This document shows positions 1 to 8,492 of a stretch of DNA of 33,144 nt, piece after piece. The translations under genes and the position numbers were made by a program. Position 1 is the stretch's first letter, and the number at the start of each line of letters is the position of its first letter. Under the pieces are notes generated by a model that was not told the DNA's origin, ran no database searches, and worked only from the letters and a program-made list of their open reading frames with translations. The stretch lies in contig JBASRN010000209.1 in NCBI GenBank assembly GCA_049273855.1, positions 1-33,144 on the forward strand. Reading direction: 5' to 3'. Source of the stretch: Onstottus_B sp049273855 (lineage in GTDB: Bacteria > Acidobacteriota > Blastocatellia > UBA7656).

Positions 1-814
1 TCTCGCCAGTCAGAGTGCCTATCCCGTGCGCAGATTTGTACTCCATCTCTGCGACCAGGTCTTCAAAGTATCGCGCCCCCTCCTCGGTCCCGCGAAACGC
101 GTTCGATACGCCGAGAAAGATGGTGCCATCGGTCACGGCATTGAATAGCGAAGGCCGGCTTTTGTTCAACTCGATCACTCGTTTCCAACCTCTGCTCATC
201 GCGTTAGCGTACCCAAGCACCTCGCGCAACCGGTCGATGTCGAATTTCTTGCCGGTGAGCTTCTCACAGACTCCGATGAGTTCCCTGATCTGGGCCGTCA
301 CGTAGGCGCGATCGTTTTCGAAGTCGAGGTTACCGGGCCAGGTCTGCCCACCGGCAGCGCGAGTCCCAGGCACATCAAGGGTGAAGACCGGAATCTGGTA
401 CATTCGCTCCCAGATCTCCGCCCACTTGATGTAGGTGTTGCAGGCGTTGGTAAGCACGGCGATGGCAGGCTTCGGGATCTGACCCATCGGGTGCTGGCCG
501 CCCCGAAGCTGAACGGCTACGTCCGCCTTAACGTAGCCGCAGATGTCCGGCGAATAGCCATAGTCCTCGGCTTGATTCAAATACTCGTGTGCTACGCGTC
601 GAACCGCGGTTTGCAATGAGTTTATCTCGGGGAACACCAACGGCAGATCAAACACCCGAAGCACCTCCGCCATGCTGCCCATCACAAAGACATAGGCGGC
701 TTGACCTCCGCGCCCTGCGATGCTGGTCAAACCTTCGAACCACTCGCGAAACAAAAGCGCACCGTCGTGGGTTCCGCGCCCGACTATTGATGCTGGGTTT
801 TCCATGCCTTCCAT
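1..814 (-). CDS. BcrB/BadE-like 2-hydroxyacyl-CoA dehydratase/benzoyl-CoA reductase subunit, C-terminus cut off
   Basis: The reading frame stays open from 814 to the left edge (about 271 codons) and resembles the HgdB/BcrB family. That family carries an iron-sulfur cluster and works with a BcrC-type partner to reduce benzoyl-CoA or dehydrate 2-hydroxyacyl-CoA. Candidate cluster cysteines are C92 (in DICGYVK) and C125 (in TNACNTY). I chose ATG at 814 because AGGAG lies 7 nt before it. An in-frame ATG at 829 would overlap the stop of the upstream gene in an ATGA arrangement, so translational coupling is likely either way. The ATPase activator subunits (BcrA/D or HgdC type) are not in the window and could lie beyond the left edge. 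Which of the two reactions it performs cannot be told from this fragment. Confidence 0.85.
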   Translation of the reverse strand, partial: MEGMENPASIVGRGTHDGALLFREWFEGLTSIAGRGGQAAYVFVMGSMAEVLRVFDLPLVFPEINSLQTAVRRVAHEYLNQAEDYGYSPDICGYVKADVAVQLRGGQHPMGQIPKPAIAVLTNACNTYIKWAEIWERMYQIPVFTLDVPGTRAAGGQTWPGNLDFENDRAYVTAQIRELIGVCEKLTGKKFDIDRLREVLGYANAMSRGWKRVIELNKSRPSLFNAVTDGTIFLGVSNAFRGTEEGARYFEDLVAEMEYKSAHGIGTLTGE

Positions 815-825
815 TCCGTCGCTCC

Positions 826-1989
826 TCATGCAAAAAGGATGTTCTCCAGAAACGTCTCCAACTGGATTTCCATATGGTCGAAGCTGGTCATGTTCTCTTC
901 AAACTCGCTGACGAAGTAAGTTATTCCGGCTTCATCCAGCGCGCGAGTGTAGGCCACCTGTTCTTCCAGTCCGGGCTCGCACATCTTGGCCGCGGCAATG
1001 ATCGCGGCTTCGGCGCCGGATGCCTTTATCCGGTCGAGCAGCATCCTTTGCTTTGGTTTTCGCAGGTCGTGCTGAACGGGACTGTAGGAAGAGCTTTCCA
1101 GATAGGCCCTTGCAAGGTTGAACAGCGGATCTCCGGCGAGAGCAACGTCTTCCAAAATCCAGCGCAAGCCGATCATCAAATCGTCATCCACGACGTAACA
1201 GGACCTTGCGATTGCTCGGATCAAATCGAACGGTGGCTGCTCGCAGAAACCACCTTCGAACACGACGCGTACTTTATCCTGCGGCCGGGAATTCCGCTCC
1301 CGGATCATAGGCAGGACGGCGCGCAGCAGCTCGTTGTGCTCTTCGCGCGGGATGAGGCCGCCGATCGCCAGGAGCACATAAGCGTCATCAGCCGATACGA
1401 GCCAGGGCGTCTCTCGCTTGATCGCGTACAGATCGCGCAGCAAGGCTCGGTTCTCGTTATACACGGAGATCGACTTCGCAAGCGATGTGCTTGTGATGTC
1501 AGCCTGCGCGACGGTCTCGATCGATCGTCTCAGCCTGTCGTACTCGGCGCGAAGGTAGGTCGCTGCGTGCAACGAGTTGGCGTTCTGCGGCAAGTAAAGA
1601 ATCTGACACGGATAGGAAACGTTGCGACCCCAAACAGCGGCAAGGTTGCGAGCTGCGTCGCAGATTGGATGAGTAGTGAACATTTCCATCGGAACGCGAT
1701 TGCTAAGACCGAGCTCTAGCGAAGTTTTGAGAATCGAGCAAAGATAAGATCCAAACCTTGAATCGGAATGGACGGCTTCGACCTGTGCGCCGCGAACTTT
1801 GAACGGAAGCAGGCCTGCGGCGTGGACGATCTCCTCGGGAAAGTACACTTGAAAGTGGCCGACTATTCTGCCGCCAGCGTCGCGCCAGCGGCGAACGGTC
1901 GGAAATGTCATGTCCTCAAGCACCTCGCGGCATTCGTAGAGAACATCTTCGAGGGGCTTATCTCTCCATTCTTCGAAAACGCGGGTCAT
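826..1989 (-). CDS. BcrC/BadD-like 2-hydroxyacyl-CoA dehydratase/benzoyl-CoA reductase subunit
   Basis: This 387-residue protein has the length and motifs of the BcrC/HgdB family. Cysteines C84 (SYLCSILK), C110 (HPICDAAR) and C337 (AKMCEPG) are in the places where the family binds a [4Fe-4S] cluster. With the BcrB-like product downstream it should form the catalytic heterodimer, in the cytoplasm and probably oxygen-sensitive. ATG at 1989 was chosen because family similarity begins there and a purine-rich GGAAGAGGAT precedes it. The frame stays open about 100 codons further upstream, but that stretch overlaps the SDR gene and resembles nothing. Its stop overlaps a possible ATG of the next gene. 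The family is clear; whether the substrate is an aromatic or a 2-hydroxyacyl-CoA is not. Confidence 0.9.
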   Translation of the reverse strand: MTRVFEEWRDKPLEDVLYECREVLEDMTFPTVRRWRDAGGRIVGHFQVYFPEEIVHAAGLLPFKVRGAQVEAVHSDSRFGSYLCSILKTSLELGLSNRVPMEMFTTHPICDAARNLAAVWGRNVSYPCQILYLPQNANSLHAATYLRAEYDRLRRSIETVAQADITSTSLAKSISVYNENRALLRDLYAIKRETPWLVSADDAYVLLAIGGLIPREEHNELLRAVLPMIRERNSRPQDKVRVVFEGGFCEQPPFDLIRAIARSCYVVDDDLMIGLRWILEDVALAGDPLFNLARAYLESSSYSPVQHDLRKPKQRMLLDRIKASGAEAAIIAAAKMCEPGLEEQVAYTRALDEAGITYFVSEFEENMTSFDHMEIQLETFLENILFA

Positions 1990-2075
1990 ATCCTCTTCCG
2001 CCCCTCCGCGCCGAGTCCTCACCAGCGCGTCCGCAAACCAATGAAGCGCGGCCGTGAAGGTTCGCGCGGGCAAGG

Positions 2076-2852
2076 TCACCCAACCATGTTCAAGCCCCCG
2101 TTGATGCTGAAGGCTTGCCCGGTTATGTATCTTGCGGCGTCCGACGCGAGGAATGCGATCATCGGCGCGATCTCCTCCGGCTGGCCGAGCCGCTTGAACG
2201 GAATGTAACTGACTATCGAGTCGATGATCTTCCGAGCGAAGTCGTCGCGGCGCATCTCCTCGATCAACGGTGTGTCGACGAGCCCCGGACACACGGCGTT
2301 CACGTTGATGTGGTCGCGCGCGTGCTCGCGCGCCAGAGTCTTGGAAAAGGCGATGACCGCCGCTTTCGAGGCGGCATAGATCGCTTCACCAAACGACCCG
2401 ACCCTTGCCGTGTCTGAACTGAGGTTCACGATGGCTCCCTGCTTGCGCTCGGCCATATGGGGAAGCACCGCGTGACAGGTGTGAACCACCCCTTTGAAGT
2501 TGATTGCGACGACCCGGTCCCACATATCGGGCGTCGTTTTGACGAACGGCATCAGTTGGTCCCAGCCAGCGCTGTTGACGAGAATGTCGATCTTGCCAAA
2601 GAGCCGCAGCCCCTCATCGCGCAGATTACAAACATCCTCAAGACTCGTGACGTCGGTCTTGACCGCCACAATTCGACGAGCGGACGTCTCGGACAGCTCG
2701 CGAGCAGTCGCAAGCGCTTCGTCGAAGCGCACGTCGCCTATGACCACATCGGCCCCCGCAGCCGCCAGTGCGCACACGGTAGCTCGCCCGATGCCCCGGC
2801 CGCCGCCGGTCACGATCGCTGTCTTGTCAGTCAGGTCAATAAGGTTCTTCAT
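2076..2852 (-). CDS. short-chain dehydrogenase, BadH-like (2-hydroxycyclohexanecarboxyl-CoA dehydrogenase type)
   Basis: A 258-residue classical SDR. It has the cofactor motif TGGGRGIG (15-22), an Asp near residue 40 favouring NAD(H), NSAG (93-96), catalytic S146 and the Y159-x3-K163 pair. The stretches around NSAGWD, ASKAAVIAFSKTLAREHA and the C-terminal GGLNMVG resemble BadH of Rhodopseudomonas palustris as I remember it. BadH oxidises 2-hydroxycyclohexanecarboxyl-CoA in alicyclic acid degradation. ATG at 2852 follows GGAGG with a 5-nt spacer. The gene sits 86 nt upstream of the BcrC-like gene and 137 nt downstream of the amidohydrolase-like gene, all on one strand, which supports a role in the same CoA-ester pathway. 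Being an SDR is certain; the BadH substrate is inferred. Confidence 0.9.
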   Translation of the reverse strand: MKNLIDLTDKTAIVTGGGRGIGRATVCALAAAGADVVIGDVRFDEALATARELSETSARRIVAVKTDVTSLEDVCNLRDEGLRLFGKIDILVNSAGWDQLMPFVKTTPDMWDRVVAINFKGVVHTCHAVLPHMAERKQGAIVNLSSDTARVGSFGEAIYAASKAAVIAFSKTLAREHARDHINVNAVCPGLVDTPLIEEMRRDDFARKIIDSIVSYIPFKRLGQPEEIAPMIAFLASDAARYITGQAFSINGGLNMVG

Positions 2853-2989
2853 AAGGACCTCCGTCGACTCCTGTTTACCGAAAACCAGCAAGTCAAAGAG
2901 CCACCCACGCCGAGCCAAACCCGGCGCTCGTTTCCCTCGACCCGGCTACATCACTGTTATAGCCAGGCCCTGCTGCTGGACTGCTCGCC

Positions 2990-3883
2990 CTAAAAAAGCG
3001 TGGCACTGGCGGCTTGCAATTGACTCGCCGCGTCCAGCTTGAACAATGCGATTGCATTGTCACGAATGAGCCGCCGCTTCACTTCATCCTTCAGTCCGAG
3101 TTCGTCCAGCTGCTTCAAGTTCTCGGCCCACGGCAAACCGTTGGTACCCCACACACACCGGTCGCGGCCGAGCCTGCTGCTGATGAACTGGATGATCTGG
3201 GGCGAGAGATACCTTGGCCCCCAGGCGTCGACACCGAACCAGATGTTCTCCCACTTGTAGCAGACCGATATCAGTTCATCGACCCACGGCCAGCCGGTGT
3301 GCGCGCCCACGATCTTCAGATCGGGGAAGTCACAGGCAACCCGATCGAGATACATGGGCCGGCCCCCTTCGCTCGGCATCGCTTCCAGCACGTGACCCAC
3401 TTGCAGCGATACAGGCACGTTCAGCTCAACGCACTTGGCGTAGAGCGGATACATCTTCGCGTCGTTGATGGGGATGTCGAAGCCGTAGATGTGCACGTAC
3501 ACGCCTTTGAAGCCGTAGTTTGTTATGGCCTTCTCGATCTCTCGCAGACTCTCCTTAATACGGAACGGGTTGTAACCGGCGAGGCCTACGAAACGGTTTG
3601 GGTACTGCTGCGTGTACCGGAGTACGTCTTCGAGCTGAGTGTCCATATACATCCACTTGCGCCAGTACGACCACATCTTGCACTGGGTAATGAAGACCTT
3701 CTCGACGCCAGCTTCGTCCATCCGGCCCAACATCTCTTCAATTGACTCAAAGCGAGGAAGCCCGCCGATTGCGCGCTCCATTCGGCAGATTAGCTCGCCT
3801 TCCTTCGCTCGATCCCAATTCTCCATAAACTCGCGCGTCGCGACGTAGTACATGAAATCAATCGCCTGTATTTTGTCCGTCAT
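2990..3883 (-). CDS. amidohydrolase-2 (ACMSD/resorcylate decarboxylase-like) family protein with altered metal site
   Basis: 297 residues with the course of an amidohydrolase-2 TIM barrel: YPNRFVGLAGYNP (94-106), GFKGVYVH (124-131), a His at 164 in QVGH, a His at 195 in VGAHTGWPW and a closing WGTNGLPW (245-251). Family members hydrolyse or decarboxylate small organic acids using a metal. Two usual ligand sites are not canonical here. The N-terminal HxH after 'ID' is replaced by FMYY (residues 10-13), and the late Asp of the usual GSDxPW appears as Asn248. Activity may therefore be changed or lost. ATG at 3883 is preceded by AAGGAGG. It is the first gene of the minus-strand group, directly downstream of a perfect palindrome. 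Confidence 0.8.
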   Translation of the reverse strand: MTDKIQAIDFMYYVATREFMENWDRAKEGELICRMERAIGGLPRFESIEEMLGRMDEAGVEKVFITQCKMWSYWRKWMYMDTQLEDVLRYTQQYPNRFVGLAGYNPFRIKESLREIEKAITNYGFKGVYVHIYGFDIPINDAKMYPLYAKCVELNVPVSLQVGHVLEAMPSEGGRPMYLDRVACDFPDLKIVGAHTGWPWVDELISVCYKWENIWFGVDAWGPRYLSPQIIQFISSRLGRDRCVWGTNGLPWAENLKQLDELGLKDEVKRRLIRDNAIALFKLDAASQLQAASATLF

Positions 3884-3913
3884 AATCCTCGCCCTCCTTG
3901 GTCTGACAGCTTA

Positions 3914-3931
3914 ATCGAACACTTGTTCGAT
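3914..3931. promoter_or_regulatory. perfect 8+2+8 palindrome, candidate operator upstream of the amidohydrolase/SDR/Bcr genes
   Basis: ATCGAACA-CT-TGTTCGAT is a perfect inverted repeat about 30 bp before the first gene of the minus-strand group. Its size and place fit a dimeric repressor such as a TetR-type regulator of CoA-ester catabolism. A second, smaller repeat (GTGAC-4-GTCAC) lies at 3937-3950. GAAC-N4-GTTC also resembles the Gram-positive type LexA box. No regulator gene is present in the window. The rest of 3884-4180 shows nothing else convincing. Confidence 0.5.
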
Positions 3932-4180
3932 AGGCTGTGACAGGCGTCACGTGGCTCACGCGGCCAACGGGTTTCCAGGGCTTGATATGGGGCGGCGGAA
4001 GGCGAAGTAGTAGACGGGGAAGTTAGAAAGCGGTTTCCAGAAGCGGATTCGTGAGTCTGGCGAAGCCTCCGACGAAGAACAACGCGATAGGAATGCAGTC
4101 ATACGAGCAGGGCCACGGAACGAAGTGTCGGTCCGCGGCCCTTGCCAGTCGTCGAAGAATCTCTCTTTATGGGCAGAGAG

Positions 4181-5173
4181 CTACTTGAAGAGCTGAGCGA
4201 AGAACTCCTGAGGCAAGCTGGCGGTTATCGTAACGTCGATGTCGTTGCCGACGATGCTCACCGACTTGAGAGCCTCGCTGAGCGCCGACATCTTTGGGTT
4301 GCTCGTCGAAGTCAACAGGCCCTTCACCGCCATCAGTAGCCCATTGAGACGATCGGCGACCGTCTTGGCGTGATCCGCGGTGTCGTTGCGCAGCGTGGCG
4401 TTCAGCCCGACCCCCGAGCTAACATCGATCGCCCCGAAAATCAGATTAACCGACGAAAAGTCCGGGATCGGTATCTCGAATGAAGACAACCCGCTGGTCA
4501 TCGATGGCGTGAGGTTGATAGCAAAACGAACGGCGGCCGAAGCGTTCTGTCCGATCCCTTCCGTTAACTTCGCATTCTGCGCGACGCTGGCGCGCGCGCC
4601 GGACTTGGCGTCAACTGAAGCGCGTACGCTTGAAGCCGAGCCCACAACGACCGTCCTGGAATCGTAGAAGAAGAAGGACGTCTCATTCGACCTGTGCGCT
4701 GATGCACCCGAGGTCCCAGCTTCACTTGTAGCGGAAGTCGGCAGCGACTCCGTCCTGTACACGTCGTAGTTCTTGTACCGCTCAGAGGTGAGTCTGATCT
4801 TCGTGTTCGAGCTTAAGTGTGAGAGGACCGCGGTTTGGTCGAAGGCGCCGGTCACAGCCACGGTCGGATTGCTAAACTCCTTGCCTGAGAAGACCAAAGC
4901 GATAGTCTGTATGTCAGAAAGGCGAACGCCGATATCTGAGATGTCGGACTGCATCTTGTCGAGAGTCGGCTTTACTTTCGGCTGTGTGCTGAGCGTCGCC
5001 CACAGGCTGCTGGCCGTCACTTTTTGAACATCGATGACGGCTAAGACGTTGCCGTCCGGCAGCAGTTGAAGCAACTCGCTGCCCGACTGCGCATACGAAC
5101 GCGCGGTCATAAGCCTCGCTCCCCCCGCAACCAGCACAAGCGTGAGCATAAGAATAAAAGCTACTTGTTTCAT
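4181..5173 (-). CDS. secreted protein of unknown function
   Basis: A 330-residue protein with a clear signal peptide: Lys2, a hydrophobic stretch of about 18 residues, then a likely cleavage near SYAQS. The rest is Ser/Thr/Ala-rich and predicted exported. It opens with the phrase LLPDGNVLAVIDVQK, and the C-terminal half looks like repeated beta-alpha units of a soluble fold. I do not recognise a domain. ATG at 5173 is preceded by AAAGGAG with a 5-nt spacer, so the in-frame start 30 nt upstream was rejected. A good sigma-70-like promoter lies 40-67 bp upstream. It stands alone, divergent from the TMTC-like gene. Confidence 0.85.
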   Translation of the reverse strand: MKQVAFILMLTLVLVAGGARLMTARSYAQSGSELLQLLPDGNVLAVIDVQKVTASSLWATLSTQPKVKPTLDKMQSDISDIGVRLSDIQTIALVFSGKEFSNPTVAVTGAFDQTAVLSHLSSNTKIRLTSERYKNYDVYRTESLPTSATSEAGTSGASAHRSNETSFFFYDSRTVVVGSASSVRASVDAKSGARASVAQNAKLTEGIGQNASAAVRFAINLTPSMTSGLSSFEIPIPDFSSVNLIFGAIDVSSGVGLNATLRNDTADHAKTVADRLNGLLMAVKGLLTSTSNPKMSALSEALKSVSIVGNDIDVTITASLPQEFFAQLFK

Positions 5174-5211
5174 GATGACTCCTTTCATATTTCCCGGCAT
5201 CAACCGAGTTG

Positions 5212-5240
5212 ATTATAGTCTCTACGGGCGGTTCTGCTAA
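5212..5240 (-). promoter_or_regulatory. sigma-70-type promoter for the secreted protein at 4181-5173
   Basis: On the minus strand TTAGCA (5240-5235) and TATAAT (5217-5212) are separated by exactly 17 bp. The predicted transcription start near 5205 gives a leader of about 30 nt that holds the AAAGGAG ribosome site. The -10 is a perfect consensus and the -35 matches 4 of 6. Confidence 0.6.
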
Positions 5241-5436
5241 GCGCAGCCGCCGAGGTCAAAGATATAACGCGACGGCCGCTCGCGCGCTTCAAATGAGTAA
5301 CTGTAAATTTCTGCTGACTTAAGCGATACTTGCACGCCCTTAGTCGGTTGCTTAGAATCTCATCTTCCACGCGGAACTCCACTCTAGAAACTAATACGGA
5401 GACGCCGCTCGATCGAATGCAGAGTACCTTCCTTTA

Positions 5437-7431
5437 ATGAAGCAAGTGTCCAAGAAGAAAAAATCCGGACATCCTTCGCGGTCGTCAGATGCGGCGGCTG
5501 TAAGCCATCGATCAGCGCCGGGGGCGCCGGAATCTGAGGCCAGGCTCCGCAAAAAGCCCGAGGCGCCAAGTGTGCTTGCAGCCAGCGCGGCTGTATCTTT
5601 AGTCCTTCCGGCGCTGCTGGCATTGCTGGGTTCGCTGAACTCGCTTTGGGATGGCTTCGCCGCAGACGACACGCAACAAGTACTGAACAATCAACTCATC
5701 AAGGAACTGAAGAACATACCGTTTACCTTCACCAGTTCGGTCTGGTCGTTCGCAACCAGCGACATCACTTTCTCGGTCGATTCCTATTATCGCCCGCTGT
5801 TCAACGTTCTGCTATTGATCAACTATGCGATCTTTGGAACCACGGCGTGGGGATGGCATCTGGCGAACGTGCTGATACATACTGGCGTAACGCTGCTGGT
5901 GTTCAAGGTGCTCTTCGAGCTTACCCACCAGCGCTGGGTCAGCATGGCGAGCGCTTGTCTGTTCGCGGTACATCCCGCGCACGCGGAATCAGTTGCCTGG
6001 GTTTCTGGCGTGACCGACCCACTGATGTCGCTGCTGCTGTTGCCGGGCTTTTACTTCTATTTGCGATATCGCAAGACTGGGCGAAAGCAGTATCTCGTTT
6101 TCACACTGTTTGCTTACTTCCTCGGGCTGCTCTGCAAGGAAACGTCTCTGGCTTACCCGCTGATCCTGGTGTATTGCGAAGCGTTTTATTTCAGTGAGGG
6201 GGCAAGCGTGAAGCGAAGAGTTCAGCAAGCTCTCCTCCTTGGCTTCGAGTTGTCGCTGCCTACGGCGGTGTATTTCCTTATGCGCTACGGTGCAATCGGG
6301 CCGGCGCTATTTGGGACCGGCCCGAGCTATCCGCCGGGAGCGGCGTTGCTTACGATTCCGCTGGCATTGGCAAAGTACCTCAAGTTGATGGTTGTGCCCT
6401 GGGGACACAGCTATCAGCACCTGACTTATTTTGTAGAGGGCGTAGGGGACATACGGTTCCTCGGTCCGATGGCGCTGCTGATTGCGTTGGCCATTTGCAT
6501 CGCATTGCTTAGATCGAGGCTTCTTGTCTTTTCAGCGGTGTGGTTCGTAGTCTGGCTTGCTCCGGCGCTTGCGGCGCTTCGGCGGTTCGACCCCGAGTAC
6601 CTGGTGCAGGAGCGTTATTTGTATTTGCCCTCAGTCGGCTTCTGTCTTGCAGTTGGCTTGGCGATTCAGTGGCTGTCGACGCGCAGACGCGTCCCTGCGG
6701 CGGGTGACAAGATCGGGGCTGCGGCGTTGGGCTTGATAGTGGCGGTGTGGGGCATAGCCAATTTTGTTCAGAATCGGACGTGGGCCGACTCAGTCTCAGT
6801 TATTCGCAACTGCGTCGTCGTCGAGCCCTACTCCGGCCGGGCGCATTCCGCGCTTTCCCGGCAATGCTTTCTCGAAGGCAACACCCGAGAGGCCGAAGCT
6901 GCGGCTCGCAAGGCGATTGAGCTTGATCCACAATTCGCCGGCGGCTACATGAACTTGAGTTACTTTCACAAGCACTACGGCAAGTTGGATCAGGCCATCG
7001 ATTATCTCGAGCAAGCTGTGGCAGCCATTGAACCCTCACCGATGACTCGAAACGGTCTAGCCACTGTTCATCTGAACCTTGGACTTCTCTATTCAGAGCG
7101 CAAGAACTCTGCGCAAGCCGAGGAACACCTGGTCCGCTCGGTTGAGCTATGGTCGCGCGCAGTCGGCGCTTATCACCTCGGGATGCTCTACTTCAACCAG
7201 GCGCGCTTCGAGGAGGCCAGGCGGATGCTCGAACAAGTCGCCGGACAAGTCCCTCCCAGGTACGCACCCATTCGCGCGACGCTTGGGGCTGTTTACGAGC
7301 GTCTGGGAGATACGGACCGAGCTCGCGCTGAGTACTCCAGATATCTCGAGCTTGCTCTCCCGAACGCACCCGATCGGGCGAATGTGCAGGAGCGGCTTTC
7401 CGCACTAACCGGGGCCTCTCGCCCAAACTAA
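5437..7431 (+). CDS. TMTC-like polytopic membrane protein with C-terminal TPR repeats
   Basis: 664 residues. A basic N-terminal tail is followed by about ten membrane segments (roughly 46-440) and then TPR repeats (about 455-660). An acidic pair D77/D78 sits in the first periplasmic loop (FAADDTQ), the usual site of the catalytic acidic residues of GT-C glycosyltransferases. The phrase HPAHAESVAWVSG (179-191) is a hallmark of bacterial relatives of eukaryotic TMTC O-mannosyltransferases. By family analogy it would transfer a sugar from a polyprenyl-phosphate donor to exported proteins, but this is unproven here. No strong SD precedes ATG 5437. It is transcribed divergently from the secreted-protein gene, with 263 bp between the two start codons. 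Confidence 0.85.
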   Translation: MKQVSKKKKSGHPSRSSDAAAVSHRSAPGAPESEARLRKKPEAPSVLAASAAVSLVLPALLALLGSLNSLWDGFAADDTQQVLNNQLIKELKNIPFTFTSSVWSFATSDITFSVDSYYRPLFNVLLLINYAIFGTTAWGWHLANVLIHTGVTLLVFKVLFELTHQRWVSMASACLFAVHPAHAESVAWVSGVTDPLMSLLLLPGFYFYLRYRKTGRKQYLVFTLFAYFLGLLCKETSLAYPLILVYCEAFYFSEGASVKRRVQQALLLGFELSLPTAVYFLMRYGAIGPALFGTGPSYPPGAALLTIPLALAKYLKLMVVPWGHSYQHLTYFVEGVGDIRFLGPMALLIALAICIALLRSRLLVFSAVWFVVWLAPALAALRRFDPEYLVQERYLYLPSVGFCLAVGLAIQWLSTRRRVPAAGDKIGAAALGLIVAVWGIANFVQNRTWADSVSVIRNCVVVEPYSGRAHSALSRQCFLEGNTREAEAAARKAIELDPQFAGGYMNLSYFHKHYGKLDQAIDYLEQAVAAIEPSPMTRNGLATVHLNLGLLYSERKNSAQAEEHLVRSVELWSRAVGAYHLGMLYFNQARFEEARRMLEQVAGQVPPRYAPIRATLGAVYERLGDTDRARAEYSRYLELALPNAPDRANVQERLSALTGASRPN

Positions 7432-7476
7432 CCGCTCCTACGTTCACCTGCCTGCGTTAAAGGAGTCAGGAAAAAT

Positions 7477-7505
7477 CTGCGACCATGTCCGCGGTCGGAT
7501 ATAAT
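7477..7505 (+). promoter_or_regulatory. probable promoter of the 3-hydroxybutyryl-CoA dehydrogenase gene
   Basis: A perfect TATAAT at 7500-7505 has a weak -35 (CTGCGA, 7477-7482) 17 bp upstream. Transcription would begin near 7512, just before GAGGAG and the TTG start at 7536. A start at 7485 would lie upstream of the -10, which argues against the longer form of the protein. Confidence 0.5.
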
Positions 7506-7535
7506 CGACGCCAGATCACAAATGAGGAGAGAGCA

Positions 7536-8381
7536 TTGATCAAGACTATTGGCGTTGTTGGGGCGGGAACGATGGGGAGCGGCATTGCGCAGGTCGCCGC
7601 GCGTGCAGGCTTGAACGTTGTGATGCGAGACATCAACGACGACTTTTTGATGCGCGGCATCGCGACCATCGACAAGAGTTTGCAGCGCGACGTGGACAGG
7701 AATCGCCTGACTGCCGAGGACAAATTGAAGATCATCGGGCGAATCCAGGCGACTACCCTGATCGACGACCTTTGCGGATCCGATTTCGCTATCGAGGCCG
7801 TTAACGAAGACCTGTCGATAAAGTCAGATATATTCCGACAGCTCGACAAGATCACGCGACCCGGCGTCATCCTCGCCAGCAACACCAGCTCGATCTCCAT
7901 CACTAAGCTTGCGGCACTGACCTCGCGGCCCGAGTGCTTGGTCGGTATGCACTTCATGAATCCAGTGCCGGTGATGAAGCTGGTCGAGATCATTCGCGGG
8001 GCTGCGACATCGGATGCCACATACGAAGCGACGCGACAGCTCGCAGAAGCGATGGGAAAGATCGCGGTCGAGGTCAACGATTCGCCAGGCTTTGTGTCGA
8101 ACCGCGTGCTGATGCCGATGATCAACGAGGCAATCTTTGCGCTTTATGAAGGCGTCGGCACATCGGAGGCGATTGATGAGATTATGAAGCTTGGCATGAA
8201 TCACCCGATGGGCCCGCTCCAGCTTGCGGATTTTATCGGGCTCGATGTTTGCCTCGCGATAATGAATGTGCTATATGATGGCTTCGATGATTCCAAGTAT
8301 CGGCCGTGCCCGCTGCTAAAGAAGTATGTCGATGCGGGATGGCTGGGGCGCAAGACGGGTAGAGGATTTTATAGCTACTAA
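7536..8381 (+). CDS. hbd: 3-hydroxybutyryl-CoA dehydrogenase (3-hydroxyacyl-CoA dehydrogenase family)
   Basis: 281 residues, the normal length of the single-domain-pair HBD/PaaH type. The Rossmann motif GAGTMG is at 9-14. Catalytic His139 (GMHFMNP) and Glu151 are present, followed by SPGFVSNR and the C-terminal domain ending in GRGFYSY. It oxidises (S)-3-hydroxyacyl-CoA to 3-oxoacyl-CoA with NAD(P) in the cytoplasm, for butyrate, PHB or beta-oxidation type metabolism. The start is TTG at 7536: GAGGAG lies 6 nt before it and the protein then begins MIKTIGVVGAG as in the family. An upstream in-frame start at 7485 adds 17 residues of no family character and lies before the likely -10. No other beta-oxidation gene is adjacent. 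Confidence 0.93.
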   Translation: MIKTIGVVGAGTMGSGIAQVAARAGLNVVMRDINDDFLMRGIATIDKSLQRDVDRNRLTAEDKLKIIGRIQATTLIDDLCGSDFAIEAVNEDLSIKSDIFRQLDKITRPGVILASNTSSISITKLAALTSRPECLVGMHFMNPVPVMKLVEIIRGAATSDATYEATRQLAEAMGKIAVEVNDSPGFVSNRVLMPMINEAIFALYEGVGTSEAIDEIMKLGMNHPMGPLQLADFIGLDVCLAIMNVLYDGFDDSKYRPCPLLKKYVDAGWLGRKTGRGFYSY

Positions 8382-8492
8382 CGGTCTCTGATTTTTGCGG
8401 CGAAAGGCAAGTGCTGAACGGCGGGGAGCGGTTTCAAGGCGAACGACATACTCGCTAGTTTCAAGGTGGTTTAGTAACGGGTGGCTTAATAA

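Noticed and set aside
589..1719. 376-codon plus-strand open frame
   Set aside because: It lies antisense over the BcrC- and BcrB-like genes, has no family character or SD, and is a by-product of GC-rich codon use.
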